NCBI RefSeq assembly: GCF_010015585.1
Contig: NW_022985071.1
Coordinates: forward strand, 1,115,247-1,179,246
DNA: 64,000 nucleotides
Direction of reading: 5' to 3'
Origin: Eremomyces bilateralis CBS 781.70
Taxonomy: Eukaryota > Ascomycota > Dothideomycetes > Eremomycetales > Eremomycetaceae
Each line of letters begins with the position of its first letter. The first letter of the stretch is position 1. Position numbers and translations under genes: made by a program. The notes beneath the pieces were generated by a model that made no database searches, was not told the DNA's origin, and saw only the letters and a list, made by a program, of their open reading frames with translations. Shown here piece by piece: positions 32,070 through 43,212 of this stretch.

Positions 32070-34801
32070 TCATTGCAGCCTCTCCTTTGCCGGCACCGTG
32101 TCCGTCAATGCCTGTGCAGTAGCCGCTCGTTCCTCATAAAGCCGTCGTAAGTCATCAACAGATTGTTTCCGCAAATCCAATCTCCCGACCGCCTGTCGCC
32201 GTTGTTCCTTTGCTGAACTGTCTGGTTCCTGAGGCGCGGAATGTATGCGTTTTAAGAGACCCGCCGAGGGACTCTTCACTCGTCGGATTCCCTGGACGGG
32301 TGGACCCGGGTTCTGGGGGGGTTGGAGAGAGGGCCGACCGTATTTAAGGCCTTGGAGGACGGGTCCTGGGATGATTGGCCGAGCCAACGAATTGATAGAT
32401 GGAGACCGTGGTTTTCCCGGTGGCTGAGTGGCCGACTCCTTCGCCCGTGCAGGGGCGCTTTCTATACTTTGTGATACTTTCCCGGCCCTCGCAGGCCACA
32501 GAGGCTTTGCGAAAGTGGGAGCAGAGGTTTGGAATTGGCCCGCACCCACGGCCGATCCACCGGATTCACTGCTGAACGGATACGCGGACTCATCGCCAAC
32601 TCTCGTCGCTGATTGTCGTCGCGCACTGTCCGTGGCGATCACCTCTCGAGCCAGACGGGCCGCATCAGACGCACTCGGTCCCGATTCGCGATTGCGATTA
32701 TCGCTTTCCAAGTTCTGGACCTGCTCAACGGTCAGGGCGTTTCGCTTGGGAAGCGATATGACAGGAAGGGGCACGGAGACTTCTTTACCTCCGAATTGCG
32801 GCTCTTTGCTGTCCGATTGCGCGACATCCGATGGTCGCGGCGGACCAAATCCATCCGCCACCCTCCCAGTGTAAGTCGGTGACTGGGCCACCGCAACGTT
32901 ATCGTTATCGACAGGGAATATGGTTGAGTATGTTGGAGGTGCTGCGAGATTCGGTGTGGGTTTGCGCTGCAATACATTGGCAGATGTCGATCTGCTGCCC
33001 AGCTGTGGAGACGGCCGAGGAGGCAGCGGAGGTGGCGGAGCGAATTGCTCTTCGGCACCATCATTCTCTCGGAGGGCAATGCCTGTCATTTGCTTTACAT
33101 AGTCTTGTGGTGTCTCATCCCCTGCTCGCGGTCTTTCCAGTGGATCATCGTAGTCGTCAACATCCGGCGGAGTTTCCAGATCTGATTCGAATTGGCCGGA
33201 GCTGATGTCGCACGCCTCTCTAAGGCCTTGAGACCAGAATTGAATAGCGGAAGCTAGGATCCGGCGAATGACGGATGAGATCTTGGCGTCCTCAATCTGG
33301 TCTGGGCCGCACAGCATCGAGGGCGCAAAACACACCGACAGATTCTCCGCATTCATTTTGTTGGACGGCTCGTATTCCGTGATGGCCGCCAACATCGGGA
33401 GCAGGTGTCGAATCAAAATCTGTCGTGACAGATCCGGTAGAGGCGACCATTCAGATGCTGGCGATATTAGCTCTTCCATATCCTCCAACAAGAAATCGGG
33501 CTTCTGGCTGTATCGCTGTCGGAGGGCGCCGTAGGAGCCATGGGGAACGATTGGCTGGCGGAGTTCCGAATACCAATTCTTGATCAGCCCCGCGGCTAAA
33601 TGGACACCGTAGCACTGGGAAGGATGGAGTTCTGAGATGACCGACTCCGCATCGACAGCGTTCGGATAATTCGGTACCGGATAGGTTACCCCATTCTCGC
33701 TCCAGATGATAAATTTCTGGCCTCGATCGTACGCTTCTCGGATGATCTCCTTGACTTTGGAGTAGGGTGCGACCCTGAAAATGCCCTCAGTCTTGGGATT
33801 GTCGCCCATGAAAATGAAAGACGTTGTTTCACGCAGCACCCTTGGAAATCTTGCGTTGCCTTTTCGTGATTTCGGCAGAGGATTCCTAGCGCCAAATGCT
33901 CGTTTCCCACTACTATATGGGGCATATATGTCAGGAGACAGTCTCCTATCGTGTAGATAGGCTGATGTCGGGATCAACAAATTCTCGATAGGGATTGACA
34001 GCGCAAGCTGTGTGAGAGAAGACACTGCACAATACGTCAGCACAGTCAGGGGGGGGTGTCAGTGCTAGTCAGGAAATCCGGCACTTGAGTATTTGGAGTT
34101 GAAAACAGTGGGAGAATGGACTAAGCCAGGATTTGGAGGGGGTCAGTGGCCCCGAACACCATCCTGCTGTCGGTTGAAATTCCATGACAATGTAGGTTCC
34201 GATTTTGGGTAGCTTCTGACTCAGGGATCTCGAATGTATAAGGCAAAAGAAATGAAGATGATATGTAAAACTTGACTGTGCAAGACACAGTATCAACCAA
34301 CTCACCGTGATATATCTTCCGTCGAAATTTAGGACTAACGATAGTAGAGAACATCTCTACCAGGATCCGGACCCAACTACGTTCGTGCACGATGTAGAGT
34401 CTCTGCAGCCGTTTCCGCATGATGCGCGAAAGAACATAATATGCTTGAATGAACCAACCCCAGCCCGGGCGATGTGGCTTTGGAATAGACGTGTTGGTTT
34501 CAACACCTCCACCAGCGAAGAAAATGACCTCATATCCCGAGCCCTGGAGCAACTCATCCTCCCCTGGGAGTCGGTCTAGTACATATGGAAGCAGATCATT
34601 GTAGTCGACCTCGTGAGAATCGGGAAATGCCGCGGAATTGAGAATGAAGATGGGCAGCCCTGTCTGGGAGGGAATAGGAGAGCGGTATAAGATGGTGCTT
34701 GCTACTTCCGCCAGCTCAGATGAGAACTCGGCTTCGGAGGGTTTCGGAGGAATTGCACTTAAGTTTGAATCGCGATTGCGATGAACCAGTGGATTCTTCA
34801 T
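32070..34801 (-). CDS. CRAL-TRIO-like / RhoGAP two-domain protein (Ecm25-like)
   Basis: Two coding exons (34801-34306, 34024-32070) with a long 281 bp intron (34025-34305) give 816 residues. The junction reads KIYHVSSLTQLALSIPIENLLIP, which is continuous. The first 165 residues resemble a divergent CRAL-TRIO domain (GLPIFILNSAAFPD, RPGWGWFIQAYYVLSRIM, RLYIVHERSWVRIL), possibly lipid-binding. A RhoGAP domain follows, with TEGIFRVAPYSKVKEI carrying the catalytic Arg, and NKMNAENLSVCFAPSML. The last 350 residues are Pro/Ser-rich with a poly-Pro patch (PPPPLPPRPSP) that could bind SH3 domains. The domain pairing matches yeast Ecm25. It would stimulate GTP hydrolysis by a Rho/Cdc42-type GTPase; the target is not predictable. 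A strong GTAAGT donor near 35025 suggests an additional 5' exon, so the start is uncertain. Confidence 0.85.
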
Positions 34802-35306
34802 CCCGATAATGCTGGACGGGCTTGTTAAAATGCATCAATAACCATATACACAGCTCATCATCCGAGGTGTCAACAGAACCGATATGAGGGACTCCGGGAC
34901 TGTCCAAGAGGGGTATGGTATTCCAATAGTCCAAAAGGATAGTGTTAACAATGTGTATAATAGTAGAAGGTGAGTCGAACGATGGTAATGCTCAACGCAT
35001 GAGCCGAGTATTCATACGGAATACTTACAGGTCAAACAAATGATGAATGTGTGAAGCGATTCATAGTTGCACTGCAAGGATTATGTGGCAGCACATCACC
35101 GTCTGGCGTCTGTGCACCTCATCAACATCACAGGACACAGGACACAGATTCACAGGCTCACAGCAGCAAGGAAAATAAGAATGCAACCGCCGAATCCGCA
35201 ATCTGACACGTTAATCGCGAAGTACTCGACCTCCAAATACTCTATCCCAACCCTGTGGGCCGTGACAAAGCACGGATCTATGTTAACATCATAGTATTTC
35301 TGCACA
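34802..35306. promoter_or_regulatory. Divergent upstream region, RhoGAP gene / unknown membrane protein
   Basis: About 0.5 kb. The RhoGAP side may hold an undetected short 5' exon (a donor-like site at about 35022-35030 and open but ATG-less sequence near 34934-34990). No other gene is seen. Confidence 0.4.
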
Positions 35307-36427
35307 ATGATATCTTGGGGAACGTACGTCAAGTCCTTGCGGAATCCGGGTCAACAGTGCCGTCTTGCTAACATGCGTATTAAAGTGTCCAGACTCTCCT
35401 CATCACCCTGGGGCCATTACTCCTTCCCAAACTCATAGCCTTTGTTCAATCGATACGATCGGCGTCAAAACTACCAAATAATGTCATCCAACGCTGCCCT
35501 CCAAGGGTTGCTTATACCCTGAACCTGCTGCTCATGAGCGCAGTCGTCGCCCTCCTCTTCACCCTGCCAGCCCTGAGCCCCGAGAACATTTTCAAGGCAA
35601 CTGGTTCCCGACTAAGAACTCCGACGGATGAGTTGTTCAACCGCCTCAAGGCATTGCACCCACTCACGCCTACCGACGAGGCACTGAAGCGGAAGTTCGT
35701 TTCGCTCGAATCGCGCCTTTTGTACTTTCAATACGGACCTGATGTGCTGGCTTCGTGTCAATTTTGCACGTCCGATGACCTGAACAGCTACTATTATTAT
35801 GCAATCCCTTCGGTCCTTTTCATCCATCTAGCACATATCGCTGTGCTTGGGGTTGTCACCTCATCGCTCCTCTCCGGAAGATATGGAGCACGGTGGAGGA
35901 CTCACGCAACAATTACTGGGGCGTCATTGGCTGCAATAGAACTGTGGGTGCTGTCAATATACCCCCTAACCCAAAACACCAAGGCGACGAAGCTGTCCGA
36001 GATCAATCACTTCTACTGGCGCATGAGGCTCGTTCGAGGGATAGCGTTCGCTCTCGCGGATAGCCTCCTTGGACTGGCCATCTGGCTATGCGCAACCAAT
36101 CGCTGGCTAGTGACGCCGCCAACAGTGTCAGAACGACTAGATGCAAGCACCCGTGCTATGGAGATCATCAGTACGAAACTGGTTGCTCTTGGGGCGATGC
36201 GTAACGCCATCTTTCGGAATGGCCCGCTGCGTGAGCGGACAGAGCACTACTGGCGCGAAGAATCGGACGTGATGCATGAGGTCCTCGAAGACCGAGACGT
36301 CTTGGATGGGACGAAAAATGCCCTCACAAGGATGGATTTGGATAAGATCACGACTGCTGCGGATCAGTGGTCCGGGGACATCATGATCAAGCTACAGGCT
36401 AGCGAAGAACCAACAAATACAGAATAG
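35307..36427 (+). CDS. Multipass membrane protein, conserved-looking, function unknown
   Basis: I propose a 21 bp first exon (35307-35327) and a second exon (35393-36427), 351 residues in all, starting MISWGTYTLLITLGPLLLP. The 65 bp intron has a good GCTAACAT branch site and a GTGTCCAG acceptor. The donor (TAC|GTCAAG) is weak, but only it keeps the frame. The coding frame clearly extends upstream of the internal ATG at 35534, because about 140 bp of open sequence there continues into the acceptor. About five hydrophobic helices are visible (residues about 8-25, 55-75, 130-155, 165-190 and 220-240). A polar C-terminal tail follows. I do not recognise the family. Confidence 0.75.
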
Positions 36428-36580
36428 AAATCTACGCCTCGATCTCATATTTGCTGAAGAGCTATCGGATGTTTTCAAGACGGTGCAAGAAGGAACATAT
36501 CCCTCATCATTCATTTCCAATTCGTCCTTTCATTCCCACAAATGCGCCATATACCCCCAGATACATAGGACAGAGGGTTC

Positions 36581-37864
36581 TTAGCTTTGCTCTTCCACCA
36601 CGATACCCCATTCATGGTGTTCTTTTCCATACATAATATCTGAAAGCCAAGTCTTGATCTGCTTGGTGTACGGGCCTGCTTCGCCTGCGGTCATCGGCAC
36701 ACGTATGTCCGTCCCCCGGAAATGAATTTCCTGAACAGGTGAGATGAAGAAGGCGGTACCAGCCGCGAACGCTTCAAGCAGCCTCCCGTCTCCGGCGGCT
36801 TGCACAATTTCGTCCATCTGGATATTCCGTTCCACGATATCCAGTCCTTGAACATTCTCGGTGGACTCGCTCAACCTTTCCCTGACCAATTGCAGAACCG
36901 ATCGGCGAGTGACTCCGTCTAGGATGATTTTGCGATCCAATGGCGCAGTCACCAGTTCTGTGGCTCCAGATCGAGTTCTCCAAACCACGAAGAAGTTCGA
37001 CGCACCGGCTTCCGTGACTTCGCAGTTGTCGCCGAACAGCCACAGAATCTGGTTATATCCCGCCTTGCGAGCCTCTCCTTGCGCAACAAGCGAGGGACCG
37101 TAGTTCGCTCCGACTTTCGCATGTCCGAATCCACCGGGCCAGGCGCGAATCGTATCGTCTCCGCTTGCAAGAAGTTTCATACCCTGAGGGCTTCCGTCGG
37201 CGCCGATAGTCGGGGCATCGAGTCGAGGAAAGCACGTTAATATAACGTATAAAAGAGCTTCGTTCGGCCTCTGCACTCCGAGTGCTGGATCTGAAGCGAT
37301 CATCGTCGGTCTGAGATAGAGGAACGACCCCGGTTCGTCTTTCGGTAACCACTTCGGTCCGTCCGTCGCACATAGTTTCATGATGAGCTTCAACAACTCG
37401 GTCGGAGCAAATGCAGGCAGGGCAATCCGCGTTGCTGAATTCAGCATTCGTGCTGCGTTCAGATTCGCTCGGAACAGCCGCAGCTTCCCGTCATATCCGC
37501 GATAAAGCTTCAACCCTTCAAAGCATTCGGTGGCGTAGTGGAGGCAAGAAGCGGTCGGCATCAGGCTCAACGGACCATATGGTTGGAGAGCGGGAGCATG
37601 CCATCCTTCTTTCACCGTCCATTTGGCCGTGATCATATGGTCCGTACATATGTTTTGAGCGGCAATTTCCGGACTTCCAGGAACGGGTACGGGTCGAGGC
37701 GATGCGGTGTATGTTGATGTTATTCGCGAGGCATCTAACTCGGCAAGCTGAACGCCAGACACGCCATTGGCGCCATTGGTCAAGGAATGTGCGGTCTTCG
37801 ATAATGCGCTGGAGACTCCAGCCGATGTGAGTTGGGAGGTCGTATCGATGGCGGCGGGAGGCAT
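36581..37864 (-). CDS. Branched-chain amino acid aminotransferase
   Basis: An intronless gene of 427 residues. It is a fold-type IV PLP enzyme that interconverts Leu, Ile and Val with their 2-oxo acids using 2-oxoglutarate/glutamate. The Schiff-base lysine is K250 in GGFGHAKVGANYGP. YATECFEGLKLYRG, FLYLRPTMIASDP and NCEVTEAGASNFFVVW are characteristic of BCATs. The first 60 residues are Ser/Thr/Ala-rich and weakly basic. They could be a targeting sequence, but no clear mitochondrial presequence is obvious, so mitochondrial versus cytosolic location is open. A TGACTC element lies 227 bp upstream of the ATG. It is tail-to-tail with the unknown membrane protein (about 150 bp). Confidence 0.94.
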   Translation of the reverse strand: MPPAAIDTTSQLTSAGVSSALSKTAHSLTNGANGVSGVQLAELDASRITSTYTASPRPVPVPGSPEIAAQNICTDHMITAKWTVKEGWHAPALQPYGPLSLMPTASCLHYATECFEGLKLYRGYDGKLRLFRANLNAARMLNSATRIALPAFAPTELLKLIMKLCATDGPKWLPKDEPGSFLYLRPTMIASDPALGVQRPNEALLYVILTCFPRLDAPTIGADGSPQGMKLLASGDDTIRAWPGGFGHAKVGANYGPSLVAQGEARKAGYNQILWLFGDNCEVTEAGASNFFVVWRTRSGATELVTAPLDRKIILDGVTRRSVLQLVRERLSESTENVQGLDIVERNIQMDEIVQAAGDGRLLEAFAAGTAFFISPVQEIHFRGTDIRVPMTAGEAGPYTKQIKTWLSDIMYGKEHHEWGIVVEEQS

Positions 37865-39596
37865 TTTTTGGGATGGGCGGACGGGATCGAGCTGAAGGGA
37901 AGGCGATCGGTCAGAAGGATGAATGACAATGAAATATAATCAAGGTTAAGAGTCAGCTATATATCAATTGCTTTGGAAACTGGTGACTGGGTCTCGGATT
38001 CTAACACGGATGCAATTTCTGTGAGGAGAGTCGGAGTTGCACAGTCATAACTCATATATGCACGTATGTCACGGACTTGATATTGGTAATGACTCCGAAA
38101 TCGCGAATTCTTTGTTGGACCCTCTCTTCGCCCCTCCAACCCTCGCCGGTTTCGGTTTTGCATGGAAGAATCTTTATGTTCGGATCTAGGGCGGAAGGGA
38201 CCCAGTCTCCCAAAGTCCCATGGGAATATGATGTTGCTCTGGCTGAATCGGAAGCCTCCAAAGTGCCTGCGTGTCTATGGTACGCGATTTGCGATGTTGC
38301 CAACACGACGCAACCCGACAATTGCCGTTTCTAACCTTCCTCATTTCGATATCGGTTCTCCGAAACTCCAGGGGAGGGCTTGAGCCGTTGATAGACATGA
38401 AGTGCTTGAACAGCATGCATAATTAAAAGAAGGATTGGAATATTGATTGGTTCAATTGTTGACAAAACCGCGGCTGACATCCGATCCGTGGTTGCATCCA
38501 TGGATGGTTGCGGCACCGCATTAATAATACCTAGCTGGCTGTTAAGGTTGCCTCCTCCGCTACCGCTAATGACTCTCAATTCGGCCAATTAAACAAGACT
38601 TTCGGACATCAAGCGTGAATTCATCATCCTGGTGGGAGTGAAAGCTGGAGGTCGGGTGGTTGAATTTCAGTAATTTATATATTTTTCTTCGGATGACTGA
38701 TAGAATTTAAATTATGCACATAAATCGCTTCTTTCCGAAATTTACGCTAACTTAGTTCTGTATAGGTTTGGTTAGATTAAGTATTGATGCCTTGCGGCCT
38801 TAGGCACCAAATCTGAACTACGTGAAGCTCCTCAAAATCTCACCATCTTAACTCTATCTCCGCCTCCTAATTAGTAAATGAAAACTTGGCATGAAATATT
38901 GCCAGACCTCCGGAAATATTTCATGAAAATTACAGGCACAATAGATTTCATTGAAATCTTTCACCCACCCTAGCTGGAGGATGTTAGGTACTCATGGACA
39001 ATCCTCTTTCTTCATAGCGGAGGTGAGATGTATCAGCCTGTTATCAACATAGATACCGAATTCTGAGGACTGCATTAATAGCTCCTGGCTTTATACTGTA
39101 GTAACATTGCAGTTAATTCAAGTTAATTCAAGTTTCGGCTGCAAAATTCAATCAAACTGTGGATGATTTATGAAGTTTGTCAGCCCAGCCGGACAACGAA
39201 CTTAGTCAGAGTTGACTTTATTGCGCCACTTTTCAGTCCCCATATGGCGCAGTCCAGATGTGGCGCAATTTGCCGGTCACAGCCACAGCCCTGGACACAG
39301 TGGAGGTCTGGCCTATCAATCACGATTTCAATCTCAGTTCGATGTTTGCGTTTCAGATTATGGCACATGGGAACATCAGAAGTTGACACCACCGGACAAA
39401 CTTAGAGACCTGATCGACTGAAAGTGTGCAATCCAGCCTCATACATCCACTTCTTAGATGCACTGAAGAAAGAGGCAGACTGAATTTGAGACTACCATCC
39501 ATTCAACTCCCCGCCGACCTCAGCAACCCACAATCCGAAGTCTACCTGGAATATCTAGCCATTGTACCGGCCTATACCTACTTATTCGCCGCCAGG
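37865..39596. other. Divergent intergenic region, aminotransferase / ard1
   Basis: 1.7 kb without a gene. The middle part (about 38640-39140) is markedly AT-rich. A short tandem duplication AGTTAATTCA occurs at about 39111-39130. The rest should hold the two promoters. Confidence 0.5.
38091..38096 (+). promoter_or_regulatory. Candidate Gcn4/CpcA site (TGACTC) upstream of the aminotransferase
   Basis: TGACTC is the core bound by Gcn4/CpcA, which induces amino-acid biosynthetic genes on starvation. It lies 227 bp upstream of the BCAT start, a plausible place. A single six-base match is weak evidence on its own. Confidence 0.35.
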
Positions 39597-40525
39597 ATGG
39601 ATATTCGAATCCTTAGGCCGTCTGATATCCCCCACGTTCAACAGGCCAATCTTACAAATCTCCCCGAGAACTACTTTTGCAAATACTACCTCTACCACGC
39701 GCTCTCATGGCCACAATTGTCATATGTCGCTGTGGATGTAAGTGTACAACCCTAATCAGACGGTCCAACCTGGATAGATATGACACAGTGCAACTCACTC
39801 TACTCTCAGGTCTCCAGACCCCAGAAGTCGCCATATGACCCTCCAAAAATCGTTGGGTATGTGCTAGCGAAGATGGAGGAAGAGCCCACCGATGGTGTGC
39901 AACATGGCCACATCACCAGCCTGAGCGTGATGCGGACTCATCGGAGATTGGGATTGGCAGAAAAAATGATGAGACAGAGCCGTAAGTCCTTGGAATTTTC
40001 GCACCTGGATGCACAGTTATCCCTCCACCCTGCGATTCATGGTTCAGACCCTTTATGTGCACATCACAATATAACTGTTTCTTATTGGGTACTTCGTTCT
40101 GACTATGAAATACAACCATGTAACTGGGTTAGCGAATGTTGATCTAACTTGGAGTAGAACGGGCCATGGCAGAGACATACGACGCTCAATATGTGTCCCT
40201 ACACGTACGTGTCTCAAACGCCGCTGCGCTGGGTCTGTATCGAGACACACTGGGTTTCAACGTCGAAAAAATCGAAGCCAAGTACTACGCAGATGGCGAG
40301 GATGCGTACAGCATGCGCATGGATCTGAACAACCTGCGGAGACCTGTATTGGACGACTCAGCCTCCGAGGGAGAGGCAGAGGACGAGGGTGGGCCAGTCG
40401 GTAGTGCGGGAAAGAAAGGCGACGGACCCGCAGCTGGCAAGGATAAGTTGAGGAAGGTCAAGGTGGGCAGAGCATTGGGTGTGGGAAATTTGGTTGAACG
40501 GGTCGAGGGCTCGAAGGCCGCTTGA
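39597..40525 (+). CDS. ard1: N-terminal acetyltransferase A catalytic subunit (Ard1/Naa10)
   Basis: Three exons (39597-39737, 39810-39981, 40158-40525) with introns of 72 and 176 bp give 226 residues. NatA acetylates N-termini exposed by methionine removal, working on ribosomes with an Naa15/Nat1 partner. The start [19 protein letters not shown] matches the family, so the longer in-frame upstream reading was rejected. [20 protein letters not shown], the acetyl-CoA loop [20 protein letters not shown] (restored by the second splice) and [23 protein letters not shown] are diagnostic. The C-terminus after residue 160 is acidic then Lys-rich and poorly conserved. The second intron, at 176 bp, is long for this region. 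Confidence 0.95.
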
Positions 40526-41014
40526 AAATGGTGTAGTTAGTCAAGAACCGCTGACTGTCCGATTGAGGTCATGAGGACAAAGCACTCTAAGCATTTAGAT
40601 CATTAGATTGGCCTAGCGAACGCCCCGAATCAACATGATACTTCCATCCACTAGTATGTGAAGGAAACCATTCAGGGGACGTCGGGTTTCTGCGTCAACA
40701 TAGGCCTAGAAAGTCAGAACGCCTCGTTTAACGCCGTCAATTCTAGCTTCCGTGAACAGCGAGCAATTGGCATGTCACTCCTCTCATATCAATTTCTGGG
40801 GGTTGGGCGTATTCACCCAGCCTATTCAACTCGTGACATCGCACTTCCCTCTACGGCGTTGGGTTGACGTCACCACACTGTTGTTGACCTAAGGTAAGGC
40901 AGTCCATGTCGGCTGCGATCGAAATAGTATTGCAAACTACCTTTGACTTGACTGTTCCGAAAATAGGAGAATGAGTCGAGATTGAAGGTCGAGATTGTTG
41001 GGACAGTCGACCAA
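40526..41014. other. Convergent intergenic region, ard1 / FAD monooxygenase
   Basis: About 0.5 kb of 3' flanks. No gene seen. Confidence 0.5.
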
Positions 41015-42274
41015 TTAATTGCGGCCGCCAAAGAAAACCCAGTTCAGCGCTGAAAACATCCATTGATAGAACCACGACATCCATCCGGTGGAATGGGCAA
41101 CGCCGATGCTCCACCGGCTTTGCTTCAAGATGCCCGCAGCGCGAGGTATTGCTCGCTTGTCGAATTCTGCGACGGCTTCCTCGAGGTTTTCATATGCGCA
41201 AAATTGCTCTGCGAGCGTGAAAACATCATGAAGCGCAAGGTTTGCACCCGCGCCGGCAAAAGGAGAAACCGCATGGAGCGCATCCCCGAGGAAGATGGCA
41301 GGAAAGTCTCTTACCGCATTCCCTTGTTCAAACGGAGTCTTGTCCATTGCATTGAACTTTATAATCGAAGTCTTGTCGGTATTTTGGATAATCTCCTGGA
41401 ATGGCTCACGAAAGTAACTTCCCTTCTCCTGCACCAGGCGAATGAGGTCGTTGGCCTCCTCCTCGTTCATCGGTTGTTTTTTCGCGGGTTCAGGAGTAGC
41501 TGTTCGCCAACTCACGTTCCAGGATGCTCGAGTCTCGTCCTGCGGAGAGACAAACACACTGATTCCAGTCCCATTAAGAACGAGACCCCAGTCTTTATCG
41601 GCCGGGGGTGGAATCTGTCCGTCCGTGAAAACGGACGCTGCAGCAATACAAGTTACTCCTGCGTAGTCCAGCGTATCCTGTGGCCGGAGCTGGGACCTGA
41701 TTTTGCTGGAGCTGCCATCCGCCGCAACAAGGACATCGCAGGATGCTATATTGCCATCGCTGAGATGGACATTGAGCGGCATGTCCGTACCTCGTTCGAC
41801 AGACACGCAGGAAACTCCCCAAACGATCTGGTCATTTGGATCGACTGCGTCGATGAGAACGCTCCTCATGTTCTTACGAGAGATTCGTAAGCCCTCGACA
41901 GGCAGGTCTTTCCTTTCTCGTCCCGAAACCGCGATCAGGGTTTGCCAATCATTGTTCCATACATGGAACGTGCCTTGTTCTCCCTGTTGCCCAGTGATGC
42001 TTGCCTGAAGCATCTGATCCACGATCCCCATCTCTTTTAGCGCCGTCATTCCATCGCTTACTCCATCGCTACGCAGCGAAAGAGAGTATCCTTCACGACC
42101 CATGACATCGGCATGGGTCTCCCGTTCGTATATGATGATCCTGGGCGGTTTAGGGTCGCCGGGTAGGGATGGCCATAGTTTTCGGAGAGAGATAGCAAAC
42201 GCAAGACCCGAGACCCCCGCACCCGCTATGAGTATCGTTTTGTTTGCGACATAGGGAGTGATGTTTGGTGCCAT
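41015..42274 (-). CDS. FAD-dependent monooxygenase (salicylate/aromatic hydroxylase type)
   Basis: An intronless gene of 419 residues from the ATG at 42274 (ATGGCACC). A FAD-binding GxGxxG motif is present at the N-terminus (ILIAGAGVSGLAFAISL). The second FAD/NAD(P)H motif is DVLVAADGSSSKIRSQL, and the third is FLGDALHAVSPFAGAGANLALHD, the GD motif that contacts the FAD ribityl chain. This is the group A flavoprotein monooxygenase layout, which hydroxylates aromatic or related small molecules with NAD(P)H and O2. A hydrophobic, aromatic C-terminus (WMSWFYQWMFSALNWVFFGG) suggests membrane association. There are no neighbouring pathway genes, so the substrate is unknown. Confidence 0.88.
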   Translation of the reverse strand: MAPNITPYVANKTILIAGAGVSGLAFAISLRKLWPSLPGDPKPPRIIIYERETHADVMGREGYSLSLRSDGVSDGMTALKEMGIVDQMLQASITGQQGEQGTFHVWNNDWQTLIAVSGRERKDLPVEGLRISRKNMRSVLIDAVDPNDQIVWGVSCVSVERGTDMPLNVHLSDGNIASCDVLVAADGSSSKIRSQLRPQDTLDYAGVTCIAAASVFTDGQIPPPADKDWGLVLNGTGISVFVSPQDETRASWNVSWRTATPEPAKKQPMNEEEANDLIRLVQEKGSYFREPFQEIIQNTDKTSIIKFNAMDKTPFEQGNAVRDFPAIFLGDALHAVSPFAGAGANLALHDVFTLAEQFCAYENLEEAVAEFDKRAIPRAAGILKQSRWSIGVAHSTGWMSWFYQWMFSALNWVFFGGRN

Positions 42275-43212
42275 GGAGGGCAATAAGAGATGTCTATGAA
42301 TTTGCGGATGTTGGGCAAAATGAAAGGGGCGAATGACAAACTATGAGGATCTGTCTGTATTTGGACTGTGGAGGTTTGTGTCGCGTGAAACGTTAGCAGA
42401 CGTACCGATGAGAGGCATGTATTGCCGAAGGAAGTCATTTCAAAAGCTTTTAAATATTATAGCGAACTGGAAAGCAAGGGATGTGTATCTCCGACGCGTT
42501 TTGGTCGAGGAGGGGTAATATCGTATTGACGTGTCGTTGCCGCGTGGACCTTGATGTGTTTTACGAGCCCTGACTCTTTGACTTCCAACTTCCAATGTCA
42601 ATACAAATTGAACTATTCATGAGGACGCGATGGATTGGATGGCGTTGATGATAAGCGCCTTTCCAGGATCCCCCGTCATCGATACGAGAGGTGGCTTCCC
42701 CTCACTGAGGCTTGAGCTTTGAGTGAAGTGTGAACGACTGCTCTGCATACTCCTTCATAAATGTCATGAAGATGATTTGATCCTCCTGTTAGCCAGCAGA
42801 ATGATGCTGTCCAGATTCCAGTAAAGGAAAATGGGATGTGAACCTTGCAAGATTAATATCCCGAGCAGCTCGTGGTAGTGGCTCGTTCGGGCGCTAATCT
42901 AATCCCTATCCTCTTTAATTCGTAATACTCGTACTTCAAAGAAAAGGCGCGTAAGCATCGGAGAGAAAGACTGGACGAACAGTCATCACCCATCACGACT
43001 CAAGAAGGTGATGCTAACATGAAGCATTTGAAATTTGAACGCATTAACTACTAGATATGAGGCCAAGCTGTTGTTTCCCACGACCCGTTACGCCGAAGAA
43101 CATGTTACATATTGCCTGCGCCGGCTCGTTCAACGAAAAAATTACTCCGCAAATAGGCATCCTCTATCATTCACAACTCTCCTTCGCTCCCTTTCGTGAG
43201 ATCTGGGAACTG
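42275..43212. other. Intergenic region, FAD monooxygenase promoter
   Basis: About 0.94 kb. It holds the monooxygenase upstream region and the 3' flank of the RTA1-like gene. No gene seen. Confidence 0.5.

Noticed and set aside
32417-32436. A tRNA-like string (GGTGGCTGAGTGGCCGACTC) on the plus strand
   Set aside because: It lies inside the RhoGAP coding exon, and no matching acceptor stem, anticodon arm or T-arm follows. It is a chance resemblance to a Ser/Leu tRNA D-arm.
34716-34934. An upstream coding exon of the RhoGAP gene (DYWNTIPLLDSPG)
   Set aside because: It has no in-frame ATG, and joining it to the main frame needs an intron of about 40 bp with poor signals. It was left as a possibility only.
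39426-39596. An N-terminal extension of Ard1
   Set aside because: Naa10 proteins begin directly with the MDIRxLRPxD-like strand; the extension is the leader.
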